From an uncultured Flammeovirgaceae bacterium (GTDB taxonomy: Bacteria > Bacteroidota > Bacteroidia > Cytophagales > Cyclobacteriaceae), in NCBI GenBank assembly GCA_937883755.1, contig CAKZYA010000024.1:62001-126000 (forward strand): a stretch of 64,000 nucleotides of DNA. The letters run 5' to 3'. The notes under the pieces were generated by a model that saw nothing but the letters and a program-made list of their open reading frames with translations, did no database searches and was not told where the DNA came from. This document shows, one piece after another, positions 24,854-35,199 of the stretch. Made by a program: the position numbers and the translations under genes. Numbering within the stretch: position 1 is the stretch's first letter; every line of letters starts with the position of its first letter.

Positions 24854-25486
24854 TTACAGGCCAATTAGCTTCCTCAATGAATTTTCGTCTACTTGACCGG
24901 AAGGGTAGAACTTCTGTGCTTGCTGAAAATCTTTTAGAGCTTGTTCGGTAATTTTATTAAAGATACCGTCGAGGGGAATATCATGTCCGTGCTGGCGCAG
25001 CAACTGCTGAAGCTCCCATACCTCTGCGTTTTTATCGCCTAACTTTAATCCGACCAAAGACTGGCGGTGGAGTAGCCGAAATGACTGAGGACTAAGACCT
25101 TCAATTTCTATAATTTTAATCTCCTGATTGGTAAATCCTTCGCCCTTGAGTTGCTGGGAGCGGACTAGTTGCCCTTCCAGATATGCCGTAGTTTGCAATA
25201 ACTGCTGGTAGTAGCGTAGTGCTTTAGTAGCTTCTGTATTTTCCTGATCAGGAAAGCGAACGTCTATCTGCTGGTTGTACCACATTTGACGGGCAAATGC
25301 GCCAATCTCGTATACGTTTTTGTAGTAACTCTGTAAAACTTCAGGGTTATGATAGTGCACATCGATACTATCATTGGCTGGATAATCATAATCTGCCGGA
25401 GGGTGAAAACGGCGATACTTCTGATACTGATAATAAGCTATTATCGGCAACGTAATGATCAATATCAGAAGTGCGAGTCGTTTCAT
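24854..25486 (-). CDS. Membrane-anchored peptidoglycan-binding domain protein
   Basis: A 210-residue protein with an N-terminal signal anchor (LALLILIITLPIIAYYQY) and a periplasmic part. The C-terminal 60 residues form a PG_binding_1 domain: KNAEVWELQQLLRQHGHDIPLDGIFNKITEQALKDFQ, with the typical G-x-F-xx-T-xxA-xxxFQ pattern. The middle (about 45-145) is helical with no recognised domain. It is the most upstream gene of the minus-strand signalling block and could report on, or anchor to, the cell wall. No catalytic domain is present. Confidence 0.78.
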   Translation of the reverse strand: MKRLALLILIITLPIIAYYQYQKYRRFHPPADYDYPANDSIDVHYHNPEVLQSYYKNVYEIGAFARQMWYNQQIDVRFPDQENTEATKALRYYQQLLQTTAYLEGQLVRSQQLKGEGFTNQEIKIIEIEGLSPQSFRLLHRQSLVGLKLGDKNAEVWELQQLLRQHGHDIPLDGIFNKITEQALKDFQQAQKFYPSGQVDENSLRKLIGL

Positions 25487-25666
25487 AGGTCGGGCTGTAG
25501 TCTGTTTTTCGTTTATCGAGCGTTCTGCCTCACATATCTAGGAGAATGGTAGGTTTACCGAATAAAAAACTAATACTTCTTATAATTTATGAATATAGCA
25601 TAGTTGAAGTTTTATGACTAACAAAGCAACAATGTTAAATAAAAAAATCATTCTATTAAAGCTACC

Positions 25667-26731
25667 ATGAGAGTAAGTATTTTTATTGATTTTTTTACGG
25701 TTGTAAATCCTGGGTTATCATTTTTATCGCTTATTAATCAAGATTTACCTATTATTTTTGGTGTCGCTATCTATTCCTTTTTTAATTCTTTCTGGGGGTT
25801 AGTTGTAATAACTTTGATTGGTACAGCCACCATGCTTTGGTTACGCTGCTACTATCTGAGTGAAAAGGTCATTCACTGGGTGCGTTCCCCAAAGCAAGAA
25901 AGGCAAAATGAAGAACTTAACCGCACGACTCCTGCTATTTCTCCTGCAAAAAAGCTAGTGCATGATGAGGAGCAACAAATACCTTCTATAACTAAGCTTC
26001 ATGAGGAACTAGAAAGGGCTAATCAAGATATTGAAATCTTTCTCTACAAAGCGTATCACAATTTTCTCGGACCCATTGCTACCATTCGGGGGGTATGCAA
26101 CGTAGCGGTGTTAGATGGGCAAGAAGAGAATGCATCTGCGTATTTTGGTCAAGTGAAACAGGTAGCTGAATCTATGCAGACCATGCTGGAGAAATTACTG
26201 CAGATATCAGTAATTCATAATCATAATATTAATATACAATCGGTGGAGCTCGATTCATTCTTTGAAGAGCACCAAAGTCAGCAACCACATTTTCCGGAAA
26301 GTATTCAGGCCTATTTTTGTACTTCCTCCCTAAATGGCATCACAGTGCATACTGATACTTTTCTGTTAACTACGATTATCGAGAGAATTGTTACGAATGC
26401 TCATCGGTTTCGTTACCCTAAGCCTCGTACACTGACTGAGATTTTCGTGAAATACCAAGAGACTCCTAGTTACGATGTGATCTATTTAAAGGAGTTTGGC
26501 TTGGAATTGCCTAATGATACATTAGAACATTTGTTCACAATGTTTCACCGAAGTAGTGCTAAGCCTGATGACCACGGATTAGGGTTTTATGCTGCCCGCT
26601 ATGCTGCCCGCCGAGTAGGGGGTGATGTTAGTATTGAGTCAGGGAGTGGATATATTACTTTCTGCATTCAGCTACCTCGTAAAGTCAACTATACGGTAGA
26701 ATCCAATATATTTAACCAGATGTCAGAATAG
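25667..26731 (+). CDS. Membrane-bound histidine-kinase-like protein with degenerate ATP site
   Basis: A 354-residue protein with two hydrophobic segments near the N-terminus (about 5-22 and 30-60) and a cytoplasmic kinase-like part. The H-box region FLYKAYHNFLGPIATIRG keeps the His but has Asn where Asp/Glu is usual. The ATPase part retains IVTNAHRF (N-box) and HGLGFYAARYAARRVGG (G2), but the G1 motif DxGxG is replaced by LKEFGLELPND, so ATP binding is doubtful. It may be a pseudokinase or a phosphotransfer partner. Its 3' end overlaps the convergent ppk gene by 9 bases. Confidence 0.75.
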   Translation: MRVSIFIDFFTVVNPGLSFLSLINQDLPIIFGVAIYSFFNSFWGLVVITLIGTATMLWLRCYYLSEKVIHWVRSPKQERQNEELNRTTPAISPAKKLVHDEEQQIPSITKLHEELERANQDIEIFLYKAYHNFLGPIATIRGVCNVAVLDGQEENASAYFGQVKQVAESMQTMLEKLLQISVIHNHNINIQSVELDSFFEEHQSQQPHFPESIQAYFCTSSLNGITVHTDTFLLTTIIERIVTNAHRFRYPKPRTLTEIFVKYQETPSYDVIYLKEFGLELPNDTLEHLFTMFHRSSAKPDDHGLGFYAARYAARRVGGDVSIESGSGYITFCIQLPRKVNYTVESNIFNQMSE

Positions 26732-28840
26732 TGTAACCTGTTCCAGCTCCTCTAACGTTACTTGGTAAAATTCTTTATGAATATCAAAAGGTTTTACGCC
26801 TTTATCGCGGGTGATCAATTGATAGCTGCCATCCTCCTGCATCAGGTAGGAATTTACGTTATCGCGTAAATTGTACGATAAAATGTTTATTGCCTGCTTT
26901 TTTACGGTAGGATTTACTGCTAAAAACAGGGATTCCAACCGACGGTCAAAGCTTCGAACCATCACATCGGCACTACCGCTGTATATCTTCGGTTCGCCAT
27001 TATTGTGAAAGTAATAAATGCGGGAGTGCTCCAAAAAATCGCCTACGATGGATCGAACGGTAATATTTTCGCTTAAATTTTTACGACCTGGTCGTAGACA
27101 GCAAATGCCCCGCACAATAAGTTCAATAGGTGCTCCTTGCTGGGAAGCCCAATATAATTCGCTGATAATTTCTCGATCTTCTAAAGAGTTAATTTTGATG
27201 GCAATGCCTGAAGGAATGCCCTTTTTAGCATTCTCTGCCTCTCGGCGGATTAGGGAAATTAACTGTTCTCGCATGTCGCGGGGGGCAGTAATCAGGTACT
27301 GATAGTCAGTAGGCGATGAGTGCCCGGTAATTACATTGAAGAATTCAGATACATCGTGCGCATATACTTCATTGGTGCTGAGTAAGCCCAGGTCAGTGTA
27401 AAGCTTAGCAGTCTGCTCATTGTAGTTACCACTCGACATGTGTACATAACGGGTTACTTTCTTTCCGTTTTTACGCACAATCAGTAGTAACTTGGTGTGA
27501 GTTTTAATACTACTAACGCCATAAATAACGAAGCACCCTGCTTTATGCAATCGTTGGGCTTCCCGCATATTATTTTCCTCATCGAAACGAGCTTTTAACT
27601 CAAACAATACCGACACATGCTTTCCATTTTCAGCAGCTTTGAGTAATGCAGCCGTAATCCGCGACTCAGAAGCTAGGCGGTAAATTGTTAGTTTAATAGC
27701 CAGTACGTCAGGGTCTTCAGCTGATTTTTCAATGAGGTCTAGTAGAGGCTCAATATCATTGTAGGGGTGATGCAGTAGAATATCGCGGTGCTTGAGTACC
27801 TCAAAAATATCTTCAGTGCCCATTTCAGGGTAAGTAACGGGCGGTACAGGCGGGAGAGGTTTAGGCACCCGATTACGAAAATCAGGGTGTTTTACAATCT
27901 GCCAGAGTGAAGTGAAGTCGAGCAGCCCGCCGGGTTCTACCTCAAATAAGTTGTCTTTATCAATATTCCAACGGTTAACAAGCTGGCGCATCATCCAGCT
28001 ACTATACCCACTTTCGGCTTCTATCCGTACTACCCGACCGGTCTTGCGGGTTTTTAGTTTTCGCCGTACTTCTTCCACAAAAGAGGATTCTAGGTCATCA
28101 CTTTCATCTAAAGTGAAGTCTCCATTACGGGTGATACGGAATAGGTTGATTGACTGGATATCGATATTGCGAAATAGACGGCCAACGTAGGTGCGGACAA
28201 TTTCTTCAATAGGCACGAAGGTTATATGATCGTCGTCGTCGGACTCGTAAAAACGGGGCAAGTTCTGAGGTATCTGGACGAATGAAAGTTTCTTATTATC
28301 TTTTTTATCGTCGGATTCACGAGATACTACTCCAAAAACCAGTAGCTTATTCATTAATGTTGGAAATGCATGGTAGCTATCGTAAGTCATGGGTGTAAGC
28401 ATAGGGTAGATTGTGAGATTGAAATACTCTTCCAGATGCTTACGTTGTTTTTCCGTTAGCTTTGATACATCCTTTACAATGCTGAAATGGTTTTTCTCAA
28501 ACTGTGGTGCTAAATTTTGGGTGTAGTAGCGATTTTGCTCCTGAAAAAATCGCTGAGTTTCTTGGAGTAATTTCTTTCGGAAGGGTTTTTCACGTAGCCC
28601 TGAGTAATCGACTCGTTCTTTGCCATAATCGATATAATTATAGAGGCTACCTATACGAATCATGAAGAATTCATCAAGGTTGGATGATGTGATGGCAAGA
28701 AATTTCAGTTTCTCAAAAATCTTCCGAGAAGGCTTTTTTACCTGATCCAGTACTCGGTAATTAAATTTGAGCCAGCTAAGGTCGCGACTAATGAAATCGC
28801 TGGTTGCAATAGAGGAAGAAACGCGGTCTTTGGCTAACAT
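26723..28840 (-). CDS. ppk1: Polyphosphate kinase 1
   Basis: A 705-residue enzyme of the PPK1 family, which reversibly makes inorganic polyphosphate from ATP. The N-terminal domain begins FISRDLSWLKFNYRVLDQ; then come the FFMIRIGSLYNYID helix region, the head domain with PMTYDSYHAFPTL, the C1 domain with HHPYNDIEPLLDLIEK and ALLKAAENGKHVSVLFELKARFDEENN, and the catalytic His in RYVHMSSGNYNEQTAK. The C2 region IYYFHNNGEPKIYSGSADVMVRSFDRRLE is also complete. Length is normal. The upstream region carries a well-spaced Bacteroidota promoter within an inverted repeat. Confidence 0.95.
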   Translation of the reverse strand: MLAKDRVSSSIATSDFISRDLSWLKFNYRVLDQVKKPSRKIFEKLKFLAITSSNLDEFFMIRIGSLYNYIDYGKERVDYSGLREKPFRKKLLQETQRFFQEQNRYYTQNLAPQFEKNHFSIVKDVSKLTEKQRKHLEEYFNLTIYPMLTPMTYDSYHAFPTLMNKLLVFGVVSRESDDKKDNKKLSFVQIPQNLPRFYESDDDDHITFVPIEEIVRTYVGRLFRNIDIQSINLFRITRNGDFTLDESDDLESSFVEEVRRKLKTRKTGRVVRIEAESGYSSWMMRQLVNRWNIDKDNLFEVEPGGLLDFTSLWQIVKHPDFRNRVPKPLPPVPPVTYPEMGTEDIFEVLKHRDILLHHPYNDIEPLLDLIEKSAEDPDVLAIKLTIYRLASESRITAALLKAAENGKHVSVLFELKARFDEENNMREAQRLHKAGCFVIYGVSSIKTHTKLLLIVRKNGKKVTRYVHMSSGNYNEQTAKLYTDLGLLSTNEVYAHDVSEFFNVITGHSSPTDYQYLITAPRDMREQLISLIRREAENAKKGIPSGIAIKINSLEDREIISELYWASQQGAPIELIVRGICCLRPGRKNLSENITVRSIVGDFLEHSRIYYFHNNGEPKIYSGSADVMVRSFDRRLESLFLAVNPTVKKQAINILSYNLRDNVNSYLMQEDGSYQLITRDKGVKPFDIHKEFYQVTLEELEQVTLF

Positions 28841-28929
28841 AGGCTTATACTAATTGAAGTGGGCAGTTGACAAATTATTGCATGTCAGTGTAAAAAATAG
28901 CAACATAGACATGATCATGATTTGTAACG

Positions 28930-28961
28930 CAAACTTACCCACTTGGTAGTGGGTTTGCAAA
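28930..28961 (-). promoter_or_regulatory. Promoter of ppk1, embedded in an inverted repeat
   Basis: On the minus strand TTTG (28958-28961), 20 bases, then TAAGTTTG (28930-28937): a full match to the Bacteroidota -33/-7 consensus at typical spacing. The spacer holds CCCACTACCAAGTGGG, and the outer bases GCAAA/TTTGC also pair, so the promoter can form a hairpin or bind a dimeric regulator. The leader before the ppk1 ATG would be about 85 bases. Confidence 0.65.
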
Positions 28962-28983
28962 AAATACGATGTCAGGAAAATAA

Positions 28984-29016
28984 AAAAGCTATCTGCCGCA
29001 GTGACAGATAGCTTTT
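28984..29016 (-). terminator. Rho-independent terminator after gyrB
   Basis: Perfect 12-bp inverted repeat AAAAGCTATCTG (28984-28995) / CAGATAGCTTTT (29005-29016) with a 9-nt loop. On the minus strand it is followed by a T-run, and it lies 24 bases after the gyrB stop codon. Confidence 0.9.
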
Positions 29017-29039
29017 GATTTAATAGTTTTTTCGCTTTA

Positions 29040-31037
<1,998 letters not shown>

Positions 31038-31038
31038 T

Positions 31039-31046
31039 CAAAATTA
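31039..31046 (-). promoter_or_regulatory. Candidate -7 promoter box of gyrB
   Basis: TAATTTTG on the minus strand matches TAnnTTTG, 22 bases before the gyrB ATG. No clear -33 TTTG is visible. Confidence 0.45.
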
Positions 31047-31161
31047 CGATAATTTTACGGTTTTTCTATCGACCGCATTGGGTTAAAATTTTAGGCAGGA
31101 TACTATTGCTTACACTTAAGTTTAATTACCTGACTGTCAGTAAGAAAACAGTTTTTACTCA

Positions 31162-31536
31162 TTAGTAAGTTCCAGCGCGGAGCATCACCAACGTACAGGC
31201 ATTTATCGGTTCAATGTCTCGTTCAAGGCACAATCGATAGAATACTGAATTTTCTGTACCAGGATTAAAAATCATTCGTTTGGGTTGAAGGCTGAGCAAG
31301 TAATCGTACCATTCAGGCTGATTTTGGGAGCCAAGGTAAAGAGTAACGGTATCTATATCTTCTAATGAAGGTTTTTGCCGTAGATCAATTAGTTCCACTC
31401 CAGCAACTGAACCTTTTTTAATGCTGAGAGGAACAATAGGATGACCGTAGTCGGTGAGCATATTGGCTGCTAGATAAGCGTATCGTGACGGGTTTGTAGT
31501 AGCGCCAATAATGGCAGTTTTCTTTTTTTTGGACAT
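31162..31536 (-). CDS. CoA-binding domain protein (YccU-like)
   Basis: A 124-residue single-domain Rossmann-like protein of the CoA_binding_2 family. It shows the nucleotide-binding start TAIIGATTNPSRYAYLAANML, the strand HPIVPLSIKKGSVAG, the DTVTLYLGSQNQPEWYDYLL segment and MIFNPGTENSVFY, which correspond to the usual 'P.R..FNPGTEN' block. Such proteins bind CoA or related nucleotides, but the physiological function is not known. It sits between gyrB and the MORN-repeat gene, all minus strand, with separate spacing. Confidence 0.85.
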   Translation of the reverse strand: MSKKKKTAIIGATTNPSRYAYLAANMLTDYGHPIVPLSIKKGSVAGVELIDLRQKPSLEDIDTVTLYLGSQNQPEWYDYLLSLQPKRMIFNPGTENSVFYRLCLERDIEPINACTLVMLRAGTY

Positions 31537-31733
31537 AAGATTGAATGATTGATTGAGAGAATGTTTGAATGGCTTATTGCGTGGTGCTTGGAGCGAGGAG
31601 TAGAAATAAAGGTTTTTTCATGCTTCAGACCTCCCTACACCAAGCCCCTAGCTTCCAACAGCGCATTGGGGCCGCCCCGGCTGCCGCCTTGCATATTTCA
31701 CATTTCTTATTTCATGTCGTCTGGCACTTTGAT

Positions 31734-33629
31734 TTAAAAAACATATCCAATGGTAGTGCCTACGTAAAACGGAACATGAAAGCGCGACTGGTTTATTTGG
31801 CTCATGACGTCATCGTACAATGGTTGGGGCTGGTATTGGGAGTTCATTATCCGGTAGGCAATCCCCAACCCAACATATAGATCGAAGGTTAAGCCACGTC
31901 CGGCTTTGTCCTTGGGAGTGCGAGGTTGAATTAGGTCGGGGTCTTTCATTAGCCGGGTTCCTAGCAATAATGAATAAGAAATTGACTGTTCTTTCGCCAA
32001 TAAAGTAGTTTGGGGGCGATCAATGGGTTGTCCTTCAGTATCTAGCTCAGCTATGTTAGCATAATGATAAAGATAGTCTAATCCTAGTTGATGACCGAAG
32101 TAGAACATCCCGGAACGAGTATCGTTATGGTAAAACTTCTGCTTTACATTGACAAAAAAGCCCCGCCGATAGGGTACGTTGTGTTCAATATCTTCATCCA
32201 GAGAAAAAAATGGGTCGCGGAATACTCCGGCTTCCACTTCATAGCCAAGCCGTTCCTGAATATGGTACTCTAGGCTAAGAGGTAGCCGATGTACTAGCAA
32301 CGCTACTGGATTAATGCCTAAGATAAAATATCGCATTTCGTTGATCTTAGGAGTAAAGTAGCGTAGACTCTTCTTCTTACGGAATAAATAGTCGGGATTA
32401 CGGACGGCTACGGTAGTAGTATCTTCTGAAGCGGTTGTATCAGAAGGCTTGAGGGCTTTAAAAGTCGGTTCATTGTTTTCGTACACACTTTGATAGTAAC
32501 CCGCTAGTTGCCCATCGGGTTGGAAAAGCTCCCAAACCCCCACTCGCTCACCACCTTCTACCGCACCTTGCATTTTTTTAGTTCCATCGCGATAATACCC
32601 CACGTAATTCCCTGTTCCGTTAGTAAAGATAGCTTCTCCTTCCAGCGTGCCATCTTCGTAAAAATATTGCCACTTGCCTTCGCGCACACCATTGGTAAGT
32701 TTTCCTTCTACCTTACGGGAGCCATCCGGGTAAAACTCACGGTAGGTACCTTCGCCCCGATTAAAAACCGCTTCCCCCTTAAAATCACCGTTGCTGTGGT
32801 AGAGTTTCCAGTAGCCTTCTCGCACGCCGTCGCGTTCAGCTCCTTCGGCACTGATATTTCCGTTTTCGTAGTAATATGTCCACTTTCCTACTGAGGAGTC
32901 ATCCATAAAATCACCCACTGATGAGAGTTGCCCATTAGGATAATAAAACTTCCAAACTCCCTGCCGTTTGCCTCGCTGATAGCTTCCTATTGCCTGAGTT
33001 TTTTCATTCTCGTAATAGTGTTTCCAAGAGCCCTCTCGTGAGCCATTTACTTCTGACCCTTCTAGCTTAAGTGCGCCGGAGGTGTAGAATTCCTGGTATT
33101 TCGTAGTATCACTCTGGTAAGTAGCTTTTACTTTTACTGAGCCATCTTCGTAGTAATCTTTCCATAAACCTACCTTTTGACCTTCCGAAAACGAACCCTC
33201 TCGCTTCAGCGGGCCATTCTCGTAGTAGAACTGCCAATGGCCTGCTCGCTGACTACCATTGACTACACCCTTCATTTCTAACCGCCCATTTTCGTAGAAA
33301 TACTTCCATTCTCCTTGGTTTTCTCCTTCTTGTAGTTCACCCTGCATTTTGGGCTGGCCGTTTTCATAAAAATATTCCCAATACCCATTAGGTTGATTTT
33401 GCTGATACGTACCTTTGGTTTTTATAGAGCCGTCGTAATAATACGCAGTATAACTACCTTGTAGAATGGTAGGATCTTCCTCTGTTACTTGAAAGGTTTC
33501 TTTAGGAATCTGCTGCGCCTGATCGTAGTACAGTGTTACCGTGTCTTGCCCATAACCCGGCAGCGAAACGGCTAGGTTAAACAGGATTATTATTAATCCA
33601 ATAAAGATAAACGATTGCTGACTCACCAT
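31734..33629 (-). CDS. MORN-variant repeat protein fused to a C-terminal outer-membrane barrel
   Basis: About 631 residues from the ATG at 33629, which gives a standard signal peptide ending PGYGQ; an upstream in-frame ATG at 33647 would add six residues. Residues 40-400 contain about 14 copies of a 22-24 residue MORN-variant (YwqK-like) repeat with the pattern G-x-W-x-x-Y-Y-E-N-G. After a Ser/Thr-rich linker with a KKKSLRYF segment, the last 210 residues are beta-strand-rich, with alternating aromatic residues and a terminal Phe (GTTIGYVF), as in outer-membrane barrels. The repeats probably face the periplasm or surface and bind a partner; the function is unknown. The strongly repetitive coding sequence generates long antisense open frames. 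Confidence 0.82.
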   Translation of the reverse strand: MVSQQSFIFIGLIIILFNLAVSLPGYGQDTVTLYYDQAQQIPKETFQVTEEDPTILQGSYTAYYYDGSIKTKGTYQQNQPNGYWEYFYENGQPKMQGELQEGENQGEWKYFYENGRLEMKGVVNGSQRAGHWQFYYENGPLKREGSFSEGQKVGLWKDYYEDGSVKVKATYQSDTTKYQEFYTSGALKLEGSEVNGSREGSWKHYYENEKTQAIGSYQRGKRQGVWKFYYPNGQLSSVGDFMDDSSVGKWTYYYENGNISAEGAERDGVREGYWKLYHSNGDFKGEAVFNRGEGTYREFYPDGSRKVEGKLTNGVREGKWQYFYEDGTLEGEAIFTNGTGNYVGYYRDGTKKMQGAVEGGERVGVWELFQPDGQLAGYYQSVYENNEPTFKALKPSDTTASEDTTTVAVRNPDYLFRKKKSLRYFTPKINEMRYFILGINPVALLVHRLPLSLEYHIQERLGYEVEAGVFRDPFFSLDEDIEHNVPYRRGFFVNVKQKFYHNDTRSGMFYFGHQLGLDYLYHYANIAELDTEGQPIDRPQTTLLAKEQSISYSLLLGTRLMKDPDLIQPRTPKDKAGRGLTFDLYVGLGIAYRIMNSQYQPQPLYDDVMSQINQSRFHVPFYVGTTIGYVF

Positions 33630-33755
33630 AAGGAATACAAAACCCAACAGCTAACTATGATTTTGTCGGCATAAACTTGCTCGGCTGTTTATTAAAACGC
33701 TAAAAATGACGAAAAGATTGGTGGTATAGAAGGGAAAAGTCTCGGTAACCCTACA

Positions 33756-34358
33756 TCAGTGCATCCGATCGGGGCGAACTTCCAGATTTTGGATAATATT
33801 AGCTTCGATTTCCAGAAATTCAGCCCAACGGGCTTTTACCACCTCTTCGGGCATATATTCTTTAGCCAGCTTGATAAAGGTGACGTAGTGCCCAGCTTCT
33901 GAAGCCATCAGGTCATAATAAAATGCTTTTAGTTCTTCATCAGCTAAATTCTTCCAGAGGATTTTGAAGCGCTCGCAGCTACGGGCTTCAATCATGGCAT
34001 TGATGAGCAGTTTATCCATTAGTTGGCGTTCAATGGGGCCACCCTTACGCTCGTGTTTGGCGAGTTTTATGACGTATTCATCAGTTCGCGTTCTACCTAA
34101 TGTGAAACCCCGCTTGCGGATCTGCTCTAACACCCGCTGAAAGTGCTCCCACTCTTCCGCTACAATCGGTGAAAGTACATCCACTAGTTTCAGTCGATCA
34201 GAAAATTGCACAATTAGCGAAATACAAGAGGATGCCGCTTTTTGCTCGCAGTAGGCGTGGTCTACCAGAATTTCTTCCAGGTTCTCATCTGCCATAGCTA
34301 CCCAACGAGGGTCGGTCGGTAGCTTCAGCTTCAGAATGGTATCTTTCTCGGCAATCAT
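33756..34358 (-). CDS. miaE: tRNA 2-methylthio-N6-isopentenyladenosine-37 hydroxylase
   Basis: A 200-residue diiron hydroxylase of the MiaE family, which hydroxylates the isopentenyl group of ms2i6A37 in tRNA. The ferritin-like four-helix diiron ligands are visible as ILVDHAYCEQKAAS, the EEWEHF motif, MIEARSCERF and SEAGHYVTF. Length and motif order are normal. The family depends on prior MiaA and MiaB action; neither gene is in this window. It is a single gene, divergent from the DUF4440 gene. Confidence 0.93.
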   Translation of the reverse strand: MIAEKDTILKLKLPTDPRWVAMADENLEEILVDHAYCEQKAASSCISLIVQFSDRLKLVDVLSPIVAEEWEHFQRVLEQIRKRGFTLGRTRTDEYVIKLAKHERKGGPIERQLMDKLLINAMIEARSCERFKILWKNLADEELKAFYYDLMASEAGHYVTFIKLAKEYMPEEVVKARWAEFLEIEANIIQNLEVRPDRMH

Positions 34359-34458
34359 AATTCTAGCAACAACTGATTGGATAAGCGAATTTACGAAAAA
34401 ATAAGTCGCCCGTCAGCAACCGAACAATAATTGGTAGTGCCGACGAAGGAAGATGGCC

Positions 34459-34466
34459 TATATTTG
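34459..34466 (+). promoter_or_regulatory. Candidate -7 promoter box of the DUF4440 gene
   Basis: TATATTTG matches TAnnTTTG. A TTGG lies 25 bases upstream, which is wider than usual spacing. Transcription would start near 34472, about 95 bases ahead of the preferred ATG. Confidence 0.4.
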
Positions 34467-34567
34467 AAGAAAATTCTAAGGAGTCGACTATGATGTATTT
34501 AAAAGTACTTGACCTGCACTGTTTTTCGCTAAAGCAGCGTTGGTCTTATTGCCGGATTCGCTGCCTG

Positions 34568-35020
34568 ATGGAGTCCAGAAAAAAATTACTATCATCCCTC
34601 ATCCCTATTTTCCTGTTCATTGGTTTCGTCACTCGGGTTGGTTACGGGCAAGATCGAGTCCATCCATCGCTGCAAATGGCTGAACGTACCCGCTTTGATG
34701 CTATGATCAGTGCGGATACCGTAGCATTACGAGAGGTACTCCATCCTGATCTACTGTTCATTCACAGCAACGGGCTAGAGGAATCAGCCGATGGTATGGT
34801 CACCAGTATAGCATCAGGTACCATTGTTTATCAATCTTTTGAGCCTCGGCAATCTTCAGGAGTGCAGGTCTTGGGCGAAACGGCTTTGGTAGATGGTTTG
34901 GTACAGGTAAAAGGGCTTTACAAGGGGACGGAGTTCGCAGTAAATCTGCGTTATACCAGTGTGTACCACAAAGTACGACGGCGATGGCTGCTGATCAGAT
35001 GGCAGTCGACAAAAGTGTAG
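34568..35020 (+). CDS. Secreted DUF4440 (NTF2-like) protein
   Basis: About 150 residues from the ATG at 34568 (MESRKKLLSSLIPIFLF), which gives a signal peptide ending at VGYGQ. An in-frame ATG at 34490 would add 26 residues that do not look like part of the domain. The rest is an NTF2-like DUF4440 domain: AERTRFDAMISADTVALREVLHPDLLFIHSNG, VQVLGETALVDGLVQVKG and the final YHKVRRRWLLIRWQ strand pair. Members are small periplasmic or cytosolic pocket proteins of varied or unknown role. It ends six bases short of the out-of-frame tail of the convergent glycosidase-like gene. Confidence 0.82.
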   Translation: MESRKKLLSSLIPIFLFIGFVTRVGYGQDRVHPSLQMAERTRFDAMISADTVALREVLHPDLLFIHSNGLEESADGMVTSIASGTIVYQSFEPRQSSGVQVLGETALVDGLVQVKGLYKGTEFAVNLRYTSVYHKVRRRWLLIRWQSTKV

Positions 35021-35025
35021 AGATG

Positions 35026-35199
35026 CTATCGGGCTATCGATTGGTTTAGTTGCCGCACCGCATCGATTATTTCCCGGTTGGTGGTTACGACGGACTCAAC
35101 AATCACGGAATACGGATCGCCATTGAAATCAAGCAATCCCTGCTTGAGTACCCCACCAGGGCGGAATTTGCTTTTAAACATACATCGATTATATCCTCT
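35026..35199 (-). other. Out-of-frame C-terminal tail of the glycosidase-like gene
   Basis: In the frame two bases off the open frame of the gene at 35103-36329, this stretch encodes GYNRCMFKSKF, then VLKQGLLDFNGDPYS and TTNREIIDAVRQLNQ before a stop at 35026-35028. This matches the C-terminus of the adjacent paralogue (GYLKCQYQSRY, LLKQGLLDMNGEPYP). The in-frame continuation to 35103 has no such similarity. It is therefore the displaced end of the gene. Confidence 0.8.

Noticed and set aside
31549-31880. Plus-strand open frames of 62 and 103 codons between the MORN and CoA-binding genes
   Set aside because: They overlap the end of the MORN gene antisense or lie in a short gap, and their translations do not resemble proteins.
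32508-32894. 128-codon open frame antisense to the MORN-repeat gene
   Set aside because: It arises from the repetitive codon pattern of the sense gene; the product has no motif of its own.
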